Shown piece after piece: positions 28,192 through 37,350 of a stretch of DNA of 64,000 bases (position 1 is its first letter; every line of letters begins with the position of its first letter). This DNA is from Luteimonas sp. MC1750. GTDB lineage: Bacteria > Pseudomonadota > Gammaproteobacteria > Xanthomonadales > Xanthomonadaceae. A program made the position numbers and the translations under genes. The DNA lies in contig NZ_CP067113.1 of NCBI RefSeq assembly GCF_016615955.1, positions 248,001 to 312,000 on the forward strand, in the 5' to 3' direction. The notes under the pieces are model-generated. The model did no database searches. It was not told the origin of the DNA and worked only from the letters and a program-made list of their open reading frames with translations.

Positions 28192-28905
28192 ATGCGCAGC
28201 GATGACGGGACCGGCCAGGTCGCGGGTGGACGCGTCGTCGCCGTCGCCGGCGCGAGCGGCCTGGTCGGGCGCGCGCTGCTCGCGCGCCTGTGCGCGGATC
28301 CCGGCGTCGCGCAGGTCCATGCGCTGGTGCGCCGCCCGCTCGCGATGGAGGCGCCGAAGCTGCAGGTCCACCTGGTCGACTTCGCCCGGATGCCGGCCCT
28401 GCCGGCGCTGGACGAGGCCTACCTCGCGCTTGGCACGACCATCAGACTTGCCGGCAGCCGCGCCGCGTTCCGCGCGGTGGATTTCGATGCCAGCCTGGCC
28501 GTGGCCCAGGCCGCGGTGGCCGCGGGCGCGCGGCGGATCGGGCTGGTCAGCGCGACCGGCGCGGACGCGCGCTCGCACCTGTTCTACAGCCGGGTGAAGG
28601 GCGAGCTGGAGAACGCGCTGCTGGCCCTGCCGCTCGACGCCCTGGTGATCGCGCGGCCTTCGCTGCTGCTGGGCGACCGGTCCGCGCTGGGGCAGCCGCC
28701 GCGCCGCGGCGAAGGCCTGGCCGCCGCCGCGGACCGCTGGTTCCGCCCGCTGGTGCCCGCACGCGTCCGCGCCATCGCCGCCGACGACGTGGCGGCGGCG
28801 CTGGTGTCGGTCGTCCCGCAGGCGCGTGGACGGCAGCTGCTCGAGTCCGAACGCATGCAGGGCGGGCGCGTCGCCGCGTCCGATCCGAGCCATCCTTCCC
28901 ATTGA
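28192..28905 (+). CDS. NAD(P)-binding atypical short-chain reductase within the frm operon
   Basis: A 237-residue Rossmann protein of the NAD(P)H-binding (HTATIP2/YbjT-like) atypical SDR group. [19 protein letters not shown] (15-33) is the dinucleotide-binding loop (GxxGxxG), VHALVRRPL follows, then the [20 protein letters not shown] block characteristic of this subgroup and the active-site-like YSRVKGELE, with Y-x-x-x-K intact. Function unknown. It sits between adhC (10 bases upstream) and fghA (25 bases downstream), so it is very likely co-transcribed with formaldehyde detoxification. ATG 28192 is the first of the frame. Confidence 0.85.
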   Translation: MRSDDGTGQVAGGRVVAVAGASGLVGRALLARLCADPGVAQVHALVRRPLAMEAPKLQVHLVDFARMPALPALDEAYLALGTTIRLAGSRAAFRAVDFDASLAVAQAAVAAGARRIGLVSATGADARSHLFYSRVKGELENALLALPLDALVIARPSLLLGDRSALGQPPRRGEGLAAAADRWFRPLVPARVRAIAADDVAAALVSVVPQARGRQLLESERMQGGRVAASDPSHPSH

Positions 28906-28930
28906 TCCACTGATCGTCCGGAGAAACGCC

Positions 28931-29761
28931 ATGGAACGCCTCGAACACCGCGCCAGCTTCGGCGGCTGGCAGGATGTCTACCGCCACCGCTCCGAGGTCC
29001 TCGGCTGCGACATGACCGTCGGCGTGTACTTTCCGCCGCAGGCGGAGCAGGGACCCTGCCCGGTGCTGTACTGGCTCTCGGGCCTGACCTGCACCGAGCA
29101 GAACTTCATCACCAAGTCCGGTGCGCAGCGCTACGCCGCCGAGCACGGCCTGATCCTCGTCGCGCCCGACACCAGTCCGCGCGGCGACGACGTCGCGGAT
29201 GCGCCCGGCTACGACCTGGGCAAGGGCGCGGGTTTCTACGTCAATGCCACCGAGGAGCCCTGGGCGGCGCACTACCGCATGTACGACTACATCGTCGACG
29301 AGCTGCCGGCCTGGGTCGAAGCCGATCCTGCGGCGAGCGACCGCCGCGCGATCAGCGGGCACTCGATGGGCGGGCACGGCGCGCTGACCATCGCGCTGAA
29401 GAACCCCGGCCGCTACCGCAGCGTCTCGGCGTTCTCGCCGATCGTGGCGCCCTCGCAGGTGCCGTGGGGCGAAAAGGCGTTCGCCGCCTACCTCGGCGAC
29501 GACCGCGGGGCGTGGAAGCAGCACGACACCGTGGAACTGGTGAAGTCGGCGTCCGAAAGGCTGCCGCTCCTGGTCGACCAGGGCGCGGCCGATGAATTCC
29601 TCGAAAGCCAGCTCCGCCCGCAGCTGCTGCAGGCCGCCTGCGACGCCGCCGGCCACCCGCTGACCCTGCGCATGCAGCCCGGCTACGACCACAGCTACTA
29701 CTTCATCGCCAGCTTCATCGGCGACCACATCGCGCACCATGCGGCGGCGTTGAGGGATTAG
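28931..29761 (+). CDS. fghA: S-formylglutathione hydrolase
   Basis: A 276-residue serine hydrolase of the esterase D family that cleaves S-formylglutathione to glutathione and formate, completing the pathway. The nucleophile is in [15 protein letters not shown]. The triad Asp lies in [10 protein letters not shown] and the His in GYDHSYYFI. The early block [20 protein letters not shown] and [16 protein letters not shown], with the conserved cysteine near the active site, are typical. CGGAGA precedes the ATG. Composite element B begins about 10 bases after the stop. Confidence 0.96.
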   Translation: MERLEHRASFGGWQDVYRHRSEVLGCDMTVGVYFPPQAEQGPCPVLYWLSGLTCTEQNFITKSGAQRYAAEHGLILVAPDTSPRGDDVADAPGYDLGKGAGFYVNATEEPWAAHYRMYDYIVDELPAWVEADPAASDRRAISGHSMGGHGALTIALKNPGRYRSVSAFSPIVAPSQVPWGEKAFAAYLGDDRGAWKQHDTVELVKSASERLPLLVDQGAADEFLESQLRPQLLQAACDAAGHPLTLRMQPGYDHSYYFIASFIGDHIAHHAAALRD

Positions 29762-29770
29762 GGCAGGGCT

Positions 29771-30056
29771 TTTTTGCCACGGATCACGCGGATGGCGCGG
29801 ATCCACACGGATAGAGCAGAAACCATCCTGTAGGAGCGGCTATAGCCGCGATAGGACTTGCGGAGCCCTTCCTGTAGGAGCGGCTACAGCCGCGATAGGA
29901 CTTGCGGAGCCCTTCCTGTAGGAGCGGCTACAGCCGCGATATGGCGGGCGGGAAAACTCCCTGGCGCCCCCTGCGGGTTGAGCCTCCGGGTGACCTGGCG
30001 ATCGCGGCTGTAGCCGCTCCTACAGAAGGCGGGGCGTGGGGTTGATCTGCGTGGAT
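29771..30056. repeat. composite palindromic element B (amplified, right arm decayed)
   Basis: Left arm at 29771-29812 (TTTTTGCCACGGAT through CACACGGATAGAGC) with four CGGAT units. Three forward REP hairpins follow (29828-29852, 29872-29896, 29916-29940); the last two lie in exact 44-bp tandem units (29854-29897 and 29898-29941). A reverse REP lies at 30001-30025. The expected right arm survives only as a degenerate piece (about 30034-30056, GATCTGCGTGGATGCCG) inside the 3' coding end of the opposing PP-loop gene. The element lies between convergent genes; total size is about 285 bp, close to elements A and C. Confidence 0.75.
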
Positions 30057-30793
30057 GCCGCTGGGGCTGTTAACGCGGGCGGTGGCGTGGCGTGGCGCGC
30101 TGTGCCGTGGTACTCCACGCAGGCGAAGCGGCCGTCGCGGAGCACGGGCGCTTCCTGTTCCAGCAGCAGTGGCGTGTCGAACATTGGCCCCGCGCAGACG
30201 CAGGTGTGGAACTCGCCGTTCTCGCCGCAGGGATCGATGCCGCCTGGCAGCGCCGCGAGCAATCCGGCATCGAAGCTGCGGCCAGCGAATCCGGCGTCGA
30301 GCTGCTGCGTATCCACGCGGCACAGCGATGCCCGCAGACCGCCGGCGATCATCTCCCGCGCGATGGCGGCCGTGTCCGCGCCAAACAGCGGGAACAGCGC
30401 CGTCCAGCCGAGCCGCGCGCACAGCGCCTTGCGCCAAGCGCGGACGTCGGCCAGCCGCAGGTCGCCGAAGGCGATCTGGTCGATGCCGGGCCAGCGGTCA
30501 CGGGCCCTGGCAAGCGCGTTCGCGAAGGCAGCCTCGTAGCGCGGGTTGTCGCAGTCCGGTGGAATGCGCGCTTCCACCAGCGGCAGGCCAGCGGCCGCGG
30601 CCTGCGCGCGCAGCACGTCGACGTGGACGCCTTGGCCCGACGCGTGTTCCTCGCCTTCGGTGATCGTCGACAGCAGGCCGACGACGTCGACCGCGCCCTG
30701 GCCGCGCAGCGTGTGCAGCGTCCAGGCCGCGTCCTTGCCGCCACTCCAGGCCAGCAGCGCGCGCGGACGCGCGCCGTCGGGCTCAGCCGGCAC
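30020..30793 (-). CDS. PP-loop ATP-binding protein, diphthine--ammonia ligase-like
   Basis: A 257-residue adenine-nucleotide alpha-hydrolase-type protein. LLAWSGGKDAAWTLHTLRG (near residues 14-32) is the PP-loop (SGGKDS-like), and the middle holds HVDVLRAQAAAAGLPLVEA, FGDLRLADVRAWRKALC and FPLFGAD. The C-terminal GGIDPCGENGEFHTCVCAGP is the signature G-E-G-G/N-E-F-H-T-x-V of the Dph6/MJ0570 group. Archaeal and eukaryotic relatives amidate diphthine, but bacteria lack that modification, so the substrate here is unknown. The start is GTG 30793, overlapping the upstream gene by 11 bases. Its stop codon is the TAG of a REP hairpin and the last 11 or so residues are encoded by composite element B. 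Confidence 0.82.
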   Translation of the reverse strand: MPAEPDGARPRALLAWSGGKDAAWTLHTLRGQGAVDVVGLLSTITEGEEHASGQGVHVDVLRAQAAAAGLPLVEARIPPDCDNPRYEAAFANALARARDRWPGIDQIAFGDLRLADVRAWRKALCARLGWTALFPLFGADTAAIAREMIAGGLRASLCRVDTQQLDAGFAGRSFDAGLLAALPGGIDPCGENGEFHTCVCAGPMFDTPLLLEQEAPVLRDGRFACVEYHGTARHATPPPALTAPAASTQINPTPRLL

Positions 30794-31121
30794 GGACGTC
30801 GCGGAGCTCCCAGGCGTTGCCGGCGAGGAGGCGCATGCGGTGCTTGAAGACGTCGCCGCGCAGGGCCGTGGTGGCCACCAGCTCGACGCGCTGCTCGCGC
30901 TGCGTGCCTTCGACCTGGGCGGCGGGATCGGTGGCACCCAGGAGGGGATCAACCTCGTCGGGCTCGTCCTGCGTGGCCCGCCAGCGCTCGAACAGGCTGT
31001 CGCCGCGCAGTGCGTCCTGCAGCTCCTGTGCGAAGGCCTCGGCGCCGTGGGCGCTGAAGGCGAACGCGCCACCGCGGGTGGCGGCCGGGTCGGGGATGGC
31101 GATGAAATAGCGCGTCGGCAT
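30783..31121 (-). CDS. conserved-looking hypothetical protein
   Basis: A 112-residue soluble protein starting MPTRYFIAIPDPAATRGGAF. It is acidic in the middle (QDEPDEVDPLLGATDPAAQ) and ends with the basic KHRMRLLAGNAWELRDVRAG. No signal peptide, membrane segment or known motif is visible. Coding evidence is the third-position GC bias and the 11-base overlap with the PP-loop gene downstream, which suggests translational coupling. ATG 31121 is preferred to an upstream in-frame ATG, since the intervening residues are not protein-like. I do not recognise the family. Confidence 0.62.
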   Translation of the reverse strand: MPTRYFIAIPDPAATRGGAFAFSAHGAEAFAQELQDALRGDSLFERWRATQDEPDEVDPLLGATDPAAQVEGTQREQRVELVATTALRGDVFKHRMRLLAGNAWELRDVRAG

Positions 31122-31186
31122 GCGGTGGTCCGTTGTCTGGCGTCCGGACAAGCTTAGCGCCGGGCCGTTAAACAGGCGTTGCGTGC

Positions 31187-32128
31187 TCAGTCGAAGCGGT
31201 GCTCCGGCGCGGCGAAGCCGACCACGATCGCGCCGCGCCCGACGTTGACCATGCCGGTGGTGCTCATCACGCTCTCGAACACCTCGACGTTCTGGCCGGC
31301 GCAGGCATCACGCAGGCGGGCATAGCCGGGCAGCGCGCGCATCTCGTCGAGCTGGCCGCCGTAGCAGAGCGTGACCGTGGGCGTCAGCAGGCCGGCCTGC
31401 ACCCGTCGCGCGGCGAATTCGAACAGCTTCTCCACCGCGGGCTCGAAACCCTTGATCTTCGCCACCGGCCCGGTTTCGCCGCGGAAGCCGCGCAGCACCG
31501 GCTTGATGTCGAGCGCGGTGCCCAGCGCGGCGCTCAGCATGCTGATGCTGCGGTCGCCCTTGGCGCGCGCGCGGTTGCGGATGTAGTACAGGTCGCGCGG
31601 CACCAGGTAGCCATAGGTGCTGTTGGCCAGCTCTTCCAGACGGGTGCGGATGCGCGGCGGCTGCTCGCCGGCGGCGCGCAGGCGCGCGGCCTCGATCGGC
31701 AGGATGCCCTGGGCGCAGAACAGGTTCTGGGTGTCGATCACGCGCAGCGCGAACGGCGTGCTGTTGCCGGCCGCGGCGCGCGGCTGCTTGTAGTCGTTGA
31801 GGATCATGTAGCTCGCCTTCTGCGCGTTGGCGAAGATCGGGCTGCGCGACCCGGTGATCGTCATGCAGAAGACGTAGTCGTACTCGACCACCAGGCGCTC
31901 GAGGAACAGGTCGCGGATCTGTTCGGGCGTGTAGGGGATGGTCTCGGCGTTGGCGCCGCGTTCGGCGATATGCGATTCGAGGAAGGCCAGGGTCTGCGCT
32001 TCGTCGCGATGGTCGACCTGGACCGCGTCGCCGATGCGCACGGTGATCGGCAGCAGCTCGACCCGCTCGCCCTCCAGGAAGTCACGCGGCAGGTCGCAGG
32101 CCGAATCGACGACGAGACCGATACGCAT
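31187..32128 (-). CDS. DegV family fatty-acid-binding protein
   Basis: A 313-residue DegV-family protein. GLVVDSACDLPRDFLEGE (4-21) is the diagnostic start (D-S-x-x-D-L-P), followed by LLPITVRIGD, FCMTITGSRSPIFANA (the S/T-G-S motif of the lipid carboxylate site) and RVIDTQNLFCAQG. In Gram-positive bacteria such proteins (FakB) present bound fatty acid to the kinase FakA. No FakA-like kinase is visible here, so the role is open. GAGGGG precedes ATG 32128. It follows the DUF3149 gene by about 120 bases on the same strand. Confidence 0.9.
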   Translation of the reverse strand: MRIGLVVDSACDLPRDFLEGERVELLPITVRIGDAVQVDHRDEAQTLAFLESHIAERGANAETIPYTPEQIRDLFLERLVVEYDYVFCMTITGSRSPIFANAQKASYMILNDYKQPRAAAGNSTPFALRVIDTQNLFCAQGILPIEAARLRAAGEQPPRIRTRLEELANSTYGYLVPRDLYYIRNRARAKGDRSISMLSAALGTALDIKPVLRGFRGETGPVAKIKGFEPAVEKLFEFAARRVQAGLLTPTVTLCYGGQLDEMRALPGYARLRDACAGQNVEVFESVMSTTGMVNVGRGAIVVGFAAPEHRFD

Positions 32129-32246
32129 TGCACGCCCCTCTGGCAGTTTTCCCGCCGCGATCGTCGCACGCAATGTGGCCTGGGTCACGCCTGCAGGGTG
32201 ACCGCGCGCGCATTCGGCGGCGTGCCGCGGTGCCTGGCCTGCGGCG

Positions 32247-32414
32247 TCAGCCGGCCTGCGTGCGGTCCGGGCGATCGGCGCCGGCGCGCTCCACGCGCTC
32301 GCGATAGCGGATGAACAGCGGCACGCCGATGCCGATGCCCACCATGATCAGCGTGCCACCGATCAGCAGCCAGCCGACGGGGCGCGCGAAAAGCTCGACG
32401 AAGACGGGATGCAT
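32247..32414 (-). CDS. small single-pass membrane protein, DUF3149-like
   Basis: A 55-residue protein: a short N-terminus with ELFARPVGWLLIG, one transmembrane helix (about residues 14-36) and a basic, Arg-rich cytoplasmic tail. The L-F-x-x-P-V-G opening followed by a helix with I-M-V-G-I-G matches the DUF3149 pattern of very small membrane proteins. Function unknown. ATG 32414; TGA at 32247-32249. A TTGAC-N4-GTCAA palindrome lies 57 bases upstream of the start. Confidence 0.66.
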   Translation of the reverse strand: MHPVFVELFARPVGWLLIGGTLIMVGIGIGVPLFIRYRERVERAGADRPDRTQAG

Positions 32415-32471
32415 GGCAGGACTCTCGCAGGTGACCGGAGTCCATCATTGGCCAGGACGCGCGCGCGGATG

Positions 32472-32485
32472 TTGACCGGGGTCAA
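32472..32485. promoter_or_regulatory. candidate FNR/DNR-type binding site
   Basis: TTGAC-CGGG-GTCAA is a perfect 5-bp-arm palindrome. The FNR family consensus is TTGAT-N4-ATCAA and nitrosative DNR-type sites often have GTCAA or TTGAC halves. It lies in the only gap between the DUF3149 start (32414) and the amidohydrolase stop (32534), so the DUF3149 gene is the likely target. The match is short and could be chance. Confidence 0.38.
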
Positions 32486-32533
32486 TCCGCGCGTGCAGCG
32501 CCCGCCGCGTGGGCGGGCGCTGCACGCGGCGGA

Positions 32534-34011
32534 TCAGCGGTCGCCGCCGCCCGGATAGGCCCGCGGCAGCTCGCCGCGCGCGGCGTCGGGCTCGGCGCGC
32601 AGGTAGCGGTCGCGCAGCTCGGTCTGGCGCGAGCGCATGTCGATCGCGCGGCCGTCGAACCAGGCCTGGCTGGCCAGGCTGGCGACGTCGAGCGGATCGC
32701 CGTCCCAGAGCACCAGGTCGGCGCGCAGGCCCGGTGCGATCGCGCCGATCTCACCGTCGACGCCGAAGGTCCGTGCCGGCACCCGGGTCAGGCCGGCCAG
32801 CGCCGCGTCCCAGGGCAGGCCGTGGGCGACGGCGTTGCCGGCCAGCTGGCGCAGTTTGCGGGCGTTGTGCGCGGCATCGCCGGCCTGGGTGAAGCCGACC
32901 TCAACCCCGGCCTCGCGCAGCACGGCGGCGTTGCGCTCGCTGGCGTGCACGCGGTCGAAGTTGGCCGGCAGGTTGTCCAGCGGATCCACGAACACCGGCA
33001 CCCGGGCCGCGGCCAGCTCGCGCGCCACGCGCCAGGCTTCGCCGCCGCCGCGGATCGCGACCTTGAACCCGTGCCGCTTCGACCAGCGCAGCAGCTGACG
33101 GATGTCGGCCGCACGGTCCACCGCGACCACCAGCGGCAACGCGCCGCGCAGGTGCCGCTGCAGGGTGGCGCGTCCGGCGGGCGTCAGCAGCGCCATGTGC
33201 GACGCCGGCGGCAGCCGGCCTTCGGCCTCGTCGACCAGCTGGTCGAGCAGCATCCACTGCGCCGCGCGCGAACCGCCGGTGAGGTTGGCGGCGCGGCCGC
33301 CGAGGTCGATGAAGAGCAGCTTCGGGCCCGCCGGCGCATCGCCGCCGTCCAGGCGCATGACCGCGCCCTGGCCGCCGATGATCGAGCCGCCGCTGCCGGT
33401 GCCCGCCGCCAGCAGGCTGAAGCCGATGCCTTCGACGCGCGCCACCGGCACCAGCAGCGAGTCGGGGTTGTAGGCGAGGGTGACGTCGAACTCCGGGCGC
33501 ACGCGCATGTCGTGCGCGCCTTCGCCCAGCGTCAGGCGGCCGTCGACGGTCGCCGACTCGCCGGACACTTCCTCGATGCCGATGCCGTTGATGCCGCCGA
33601 AGAGGGTGGGCGTGAGCGGACGGCCTTCGGCGTTGACCACCGGAACCCCGCCCGCATCCAGGCCGGTGCCGACGGCGGCGATGCGGCCGTTGCGCACCAG
33701 CACGTCGGTGCCCTGCAGCGTGCCCTGCGCGGTGGCGGTGTGCACGGTTGCGTTGCGGATCAGCAGGTCCTGCGCGACCGCCGCGGTCGAAGCCAGCAGC
33801 AGGACCGCCAGCGCGCCCCCCTGTAGGAGCGGCCATGGCCGCGATCGGCCTGCGGGACTGCTCCGCTCTCCGCCGCCATGGCCGGTGCAGCCCGGCTTGC
33901 CCGGATCGCGGCTGTAGCCGCTCCCACAGTCGGGACTGGAGTGGCCCGCAGGATCGTGGCTGTAGCCGCTCCGGCAGTCGAGGCCGTGGCTGCTCCCGCA
34001 GTCGTGGCGGC

Positions 34012-34015
<4 letters not shown>
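32534..34015 (-). CDS. amidohydrolase-family protein lacking the HxH metal motif, with repeat-encoded leader
   Basis: A 493-residue secreted amidohydrolase-like protein. After a signal-type segment (LLQGGALAVLLLASTAAVAQ) come the usual N-terminal beta strands (RNATVHTATAQG, VLVRNGRIAAVGTGLDA). At the place where metal-dependent members have P-G-x-I-D-x-H-x-H it reads TPTLFGGINGIGIEEVSGE: the two metal-binding histidines are absent. The C-terminal GEIGAIAPGLRADLVLWDGDPLD is normal. The only in-frame ATG is at 34015, upstream of a REP cluster that is translated as about 65 residues before the signal segment. ATGA overlap with the upstream amidohydrolase indicates coupling. It is probably a partner or non-classical paralogue of that enzyme. 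Confidence 0.82.
33821..34002. repeat. REP cluster inside an amidohydrolase leader
   Basis: One forward copy (33821-33846, CTGTAGGAGCGGCCATGGCC core) and reverse copies at 33904-33929 and 33952-33977, plus a decayed reverse copy at about 33982-34002. All lie between the start codon (34015) and the signal-peptide codons of the downstream amidohydrolase and are in an open frame, producing CGSG-, GYSRDPG- and GYSHDPAG-type peptides. Confidence 0.85.
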
Positions 34016-35439
<1,424 letters not shown>

Positions 35440-35523
35440 GCGGAGTTCCCCGGGGTTCTCCGGCCACCCTAGCCGCGCGGCGGGGCACACGGCAATGGCC
35501 GGAAAGTCGTGGTTGGGCGACCG

Positions 35524-35590
35524 GGATCGCGGCTGTAGCCGCTCCTACAGCAGCACCGCTCTCCTGTAGGAGCGGCTACAGCCGCGATCC
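35524..35590. repeat. perfect inverted REP pair in a divergent promoter region
   Basis: Two 27-bp copies (35524-35550 and 35564-35590) are exact reverse complements with a 13-base spacer: GGATCGCGGCTGTAGCCGCT-CCTACAG and its complement. Each arm is itself a hairpin. The pair ends 36 bases upstream of the amn ATG and 85 bases from the amidohydrolase start, so both promoters must accommodate it. Confidence 0.9.
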
Positions 35591-35626
35591 ACATGCCAGA
35601 ATCGGAGCAAAAAAACGGAGGAATGC

Positions 35627-36403
35627 ATGAAGGAGAAGGACCAGATCGTCGGGAACTGGCTGCCGCGCTATACCGGCGTGCCACTCGACGGCTTCGGCGA
35701 GCACATCCTGCTCACCAACTTCGGCGGCTATCTCGGCCATTTCGCCCGCCTCACCGGCGCGGAGATCGTCGGCACCGACCGCCCGATGCCGAGCGCCACC
35801 GCCGACGGCATCACCATGATCAACTTCGGCATGGGCAGCCCCAACGCGGCCACGCTGATGGACCTGCTGTCGGCGATCGGCCCGAAGGCGGTGCTGTTTC
35901 TCGGCAAGTGCGGCGGGCTGAAGAAGAAGAACCAGCTCGGCGACCTGGTGCTGCCGATCGCCGCCATCCGCGGCGAAGGCACCAGCGACGACTACCTGCC
36001 GCCGCAGGTCCCGGCGCTGCCGGCGTTCGCGCTGCAGCGCGCGGTCTCGACCTCGATCCGCGACGCCGGGCTCGACTACTGGACCGGCACGGTCTACACC
36101 ACGAACCGCCGCGTCTGGGAGCACGACGCCGCGTTCAAGGAGCGCCTGCGCACCATGCGCTGCATGGCCATCGACATGGAGACCGCGACCATCTTCGCGG
36201 CCGGCTTCGCCAACCGCATCCCCTGCGGCGCGCTGCTGCTGGTCAGCGACCAGCCGATGATCCCCGAGGGCGTCAAGACCGAGGCCTCCGACGCGCAGGT
36301 GAGCACGCGCTTCGTCGAGGGCCACATCCAGACCGGCATCGAGGCGCTGCGGCTGATCCGCCGCCACGGCAAGTCGGTGCGTCACATGAGGTTCGACGAA
36401 TGA
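35627..36403 (+). CDS. amn: AMP nucleosidase, short form
   Basis: A 258-residue nucleosidase that hydrolyses AMP to adenine and ribose 5-phosphate. It is of the short type lacking the regulatory N-terminal domain of the 480-residue enterobacterial enzyme. It has the phosphorylase/nucleosidase fold: NFGMGSPNAATLMDLLSAIG, LFLGKCGGLKKKNQLGDLVL, YTTNRRVWEH and MRCMAIDMETATIFAAGFAN, where the M-E-T/E motif binds ribose, and LLVSDQPMIPEGVKTEASD (each shown in part) near the end. AACGGAGGAATGC lies before ATG 35627. Its stop overlaps the ATG of the DUF924 gene by four bases. Confidence 0.92.
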   Translation: MKEKDQIVGNWLPRYTGVPLDGFGEHILLTNFGGYLGHFARLTGAEIVGTDRPMPSATADGITMINFGMGSPNAATLMDLLSAIGPKAVLFLGKCGGLKKKNQLGDLVLPIAAIRGEGTSDDYLPPQVPALPAFALQRAVSTSIRDAGLDYWTGTVYTTNRRVWEHDAAFKERLRTMRCMAIDMETATIFAAGFANRIPCGALLLVSDQPMIPEGVKTEASDAQVSTRFVEGHIQTGIEALRLIRRHGKSVRHMRFDE

Positions 36404-36951
36404 GCGACTCCGCTGCAGTCCCTGACGCCCGCGCCATCGTGGAGTTCTGGCGCGATGCCGGGCCCTCGAAATGGTTCAACGGCGGCGCGGCCTTCGACGC
36501 GGAGGTGCGCGGGAGGCTGGAGGCGGCGCACTTCGCCGCGGCGCGCCGTGAGCTCGAAGGCTGGATGGACGAGGCCGATGGCGCCCTGGCGCTGCTGATC
36601 CTCCTCGACCAGGTGCCGCGCAACATCTTCCGCGGCAGCGCGCACTCCTACGCCACCGACCCGCTGGCCCTGCACTACGCCGGGCGGATGCTGGAGGCCG
36701 GGCTCGACCGCGAAGTCCACCCGGCGCTGCGCGTGTTCTGCTACCTGCCCTTCGAGCACTCGGAAGACCTGCTCGAGCAGGAGCGTTCGGTGGCCCTGAT
36801 GTCCCAACTCGGCGAGACCTACACCGACTACGCCGTGCAGCACTTCGAGGTCATCGAACGCTTCGGTCGCTTCCCGCACCGCAACCACACCCTCGGCCGC
36901 GCCAGCAGCGCCGACGAACAGGCCTGGCTGGACGCGGGCGGCGGGTTCTGA
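36400..36951 (+). CDS. DUF924 family protein
   Basis: A 183-residue helical, TPR-like protein. IVEFWRDAGPSKWFNGGAAFD (start), LILLDQVPRNIFRGSAHSYATDPLAL, FCYLPFEHSEDLLEQERSV and FGRFPHRNHTLGR with the terminal W-L-D-x-G-G-G-F are the characteristic DUF924 blocks (quoted in part). The family is widespread and has no proven function; the P-H-R-N and D-Q-V-P-R-N motifs suggest a conserved binding site. It overlaps amn by four bases (ATGA), implying coupled expression. Composite element C begins about 60 bases after the stop. Confidence 0.9.
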   Translation: MSDSAAVPDARAIVEFWRDAGPSKWFNGGAAFDAEVRGRLEAAHFAAARRELEGWMDEADGALALLILLDQVPRNIFRGSAHSYATDPLALHYAGRMLEAGLDREVHPALRVFCYLPFEHSEDLLEQERSVALMSQLGETYTDYAVQHFEVIERFGRFPHRNHTLGRASSADEQAWLDAGGGF

Positions 36952-37011
36952 TCCCGGTTGGAGTTCGCGGCGGGGCGGGCATTGCGCTTCGCGGGGGGGC
37001 GTCTGTTCTTT

Positions 37012-37317
37012 TGCCACGGATGGACGCGGATCAGAGCGGATTTGCACGGATAGAGCCAAAGCGACGACAGCGGGGCATCCGCTCTTCTGTTCTGTAGGAG
37101 CAGCTACAGCTGCGATCGCGCGCGGCGTGGGACGGGCGGGAAAAACCTTTGGCCACGGATGAGGCGGATCACGCGGATCACGCGGATCACGCGGATCACG
37201 CGGATAGCGTCCCCGCGAAGCGGGCTGGGCGCTCCGGCCACGGCGGGATCGCAGCTGTAGCTGCTCCTACAGAGGGGATCCGTGTGAATCCGCTCTGATC
37301 CGCGTCCATCCGTGGCA
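37012..37317. repeat. composite palindromic element C (complete, 306 bp)
   Basis: Outer inverted arms 37012-37051 and 37278-37317, 40 bp with two mismatches. The left arm has CGGAT at an exact 10-bp period four times (CGGATGGACG, CGGATCAGAG, CGGATTTGCA, CGGAT). Inside are a forward REP (37092-37118) and a reverse REP (37247-37272), both of the GGAGCAGCT subtype, and between them a third CGGAT array with GCGGATCAC repeated 4.7 times (37164-37205). The whole gap 36952-37350 holds no gene. It lies between convergent genes (DUF924 and glutaredoxin). Confidence 0.86.
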
Positions 37318-37350
37318 GAAGCTTTCGTCCGCCCCGCCCGAAGCAAGAAC

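Noticed and set aside
30020..30793. PP-loop protein as a true diphthamide synthase
   Set aside because: Bacteria have no diphthamide; only the fold and motif are shared.
37164..37205. GCGGATCAC tandem considered as a CRISPR array
   Set aside because: Units are 9 bp with no spacers and no cas genes are nearby.
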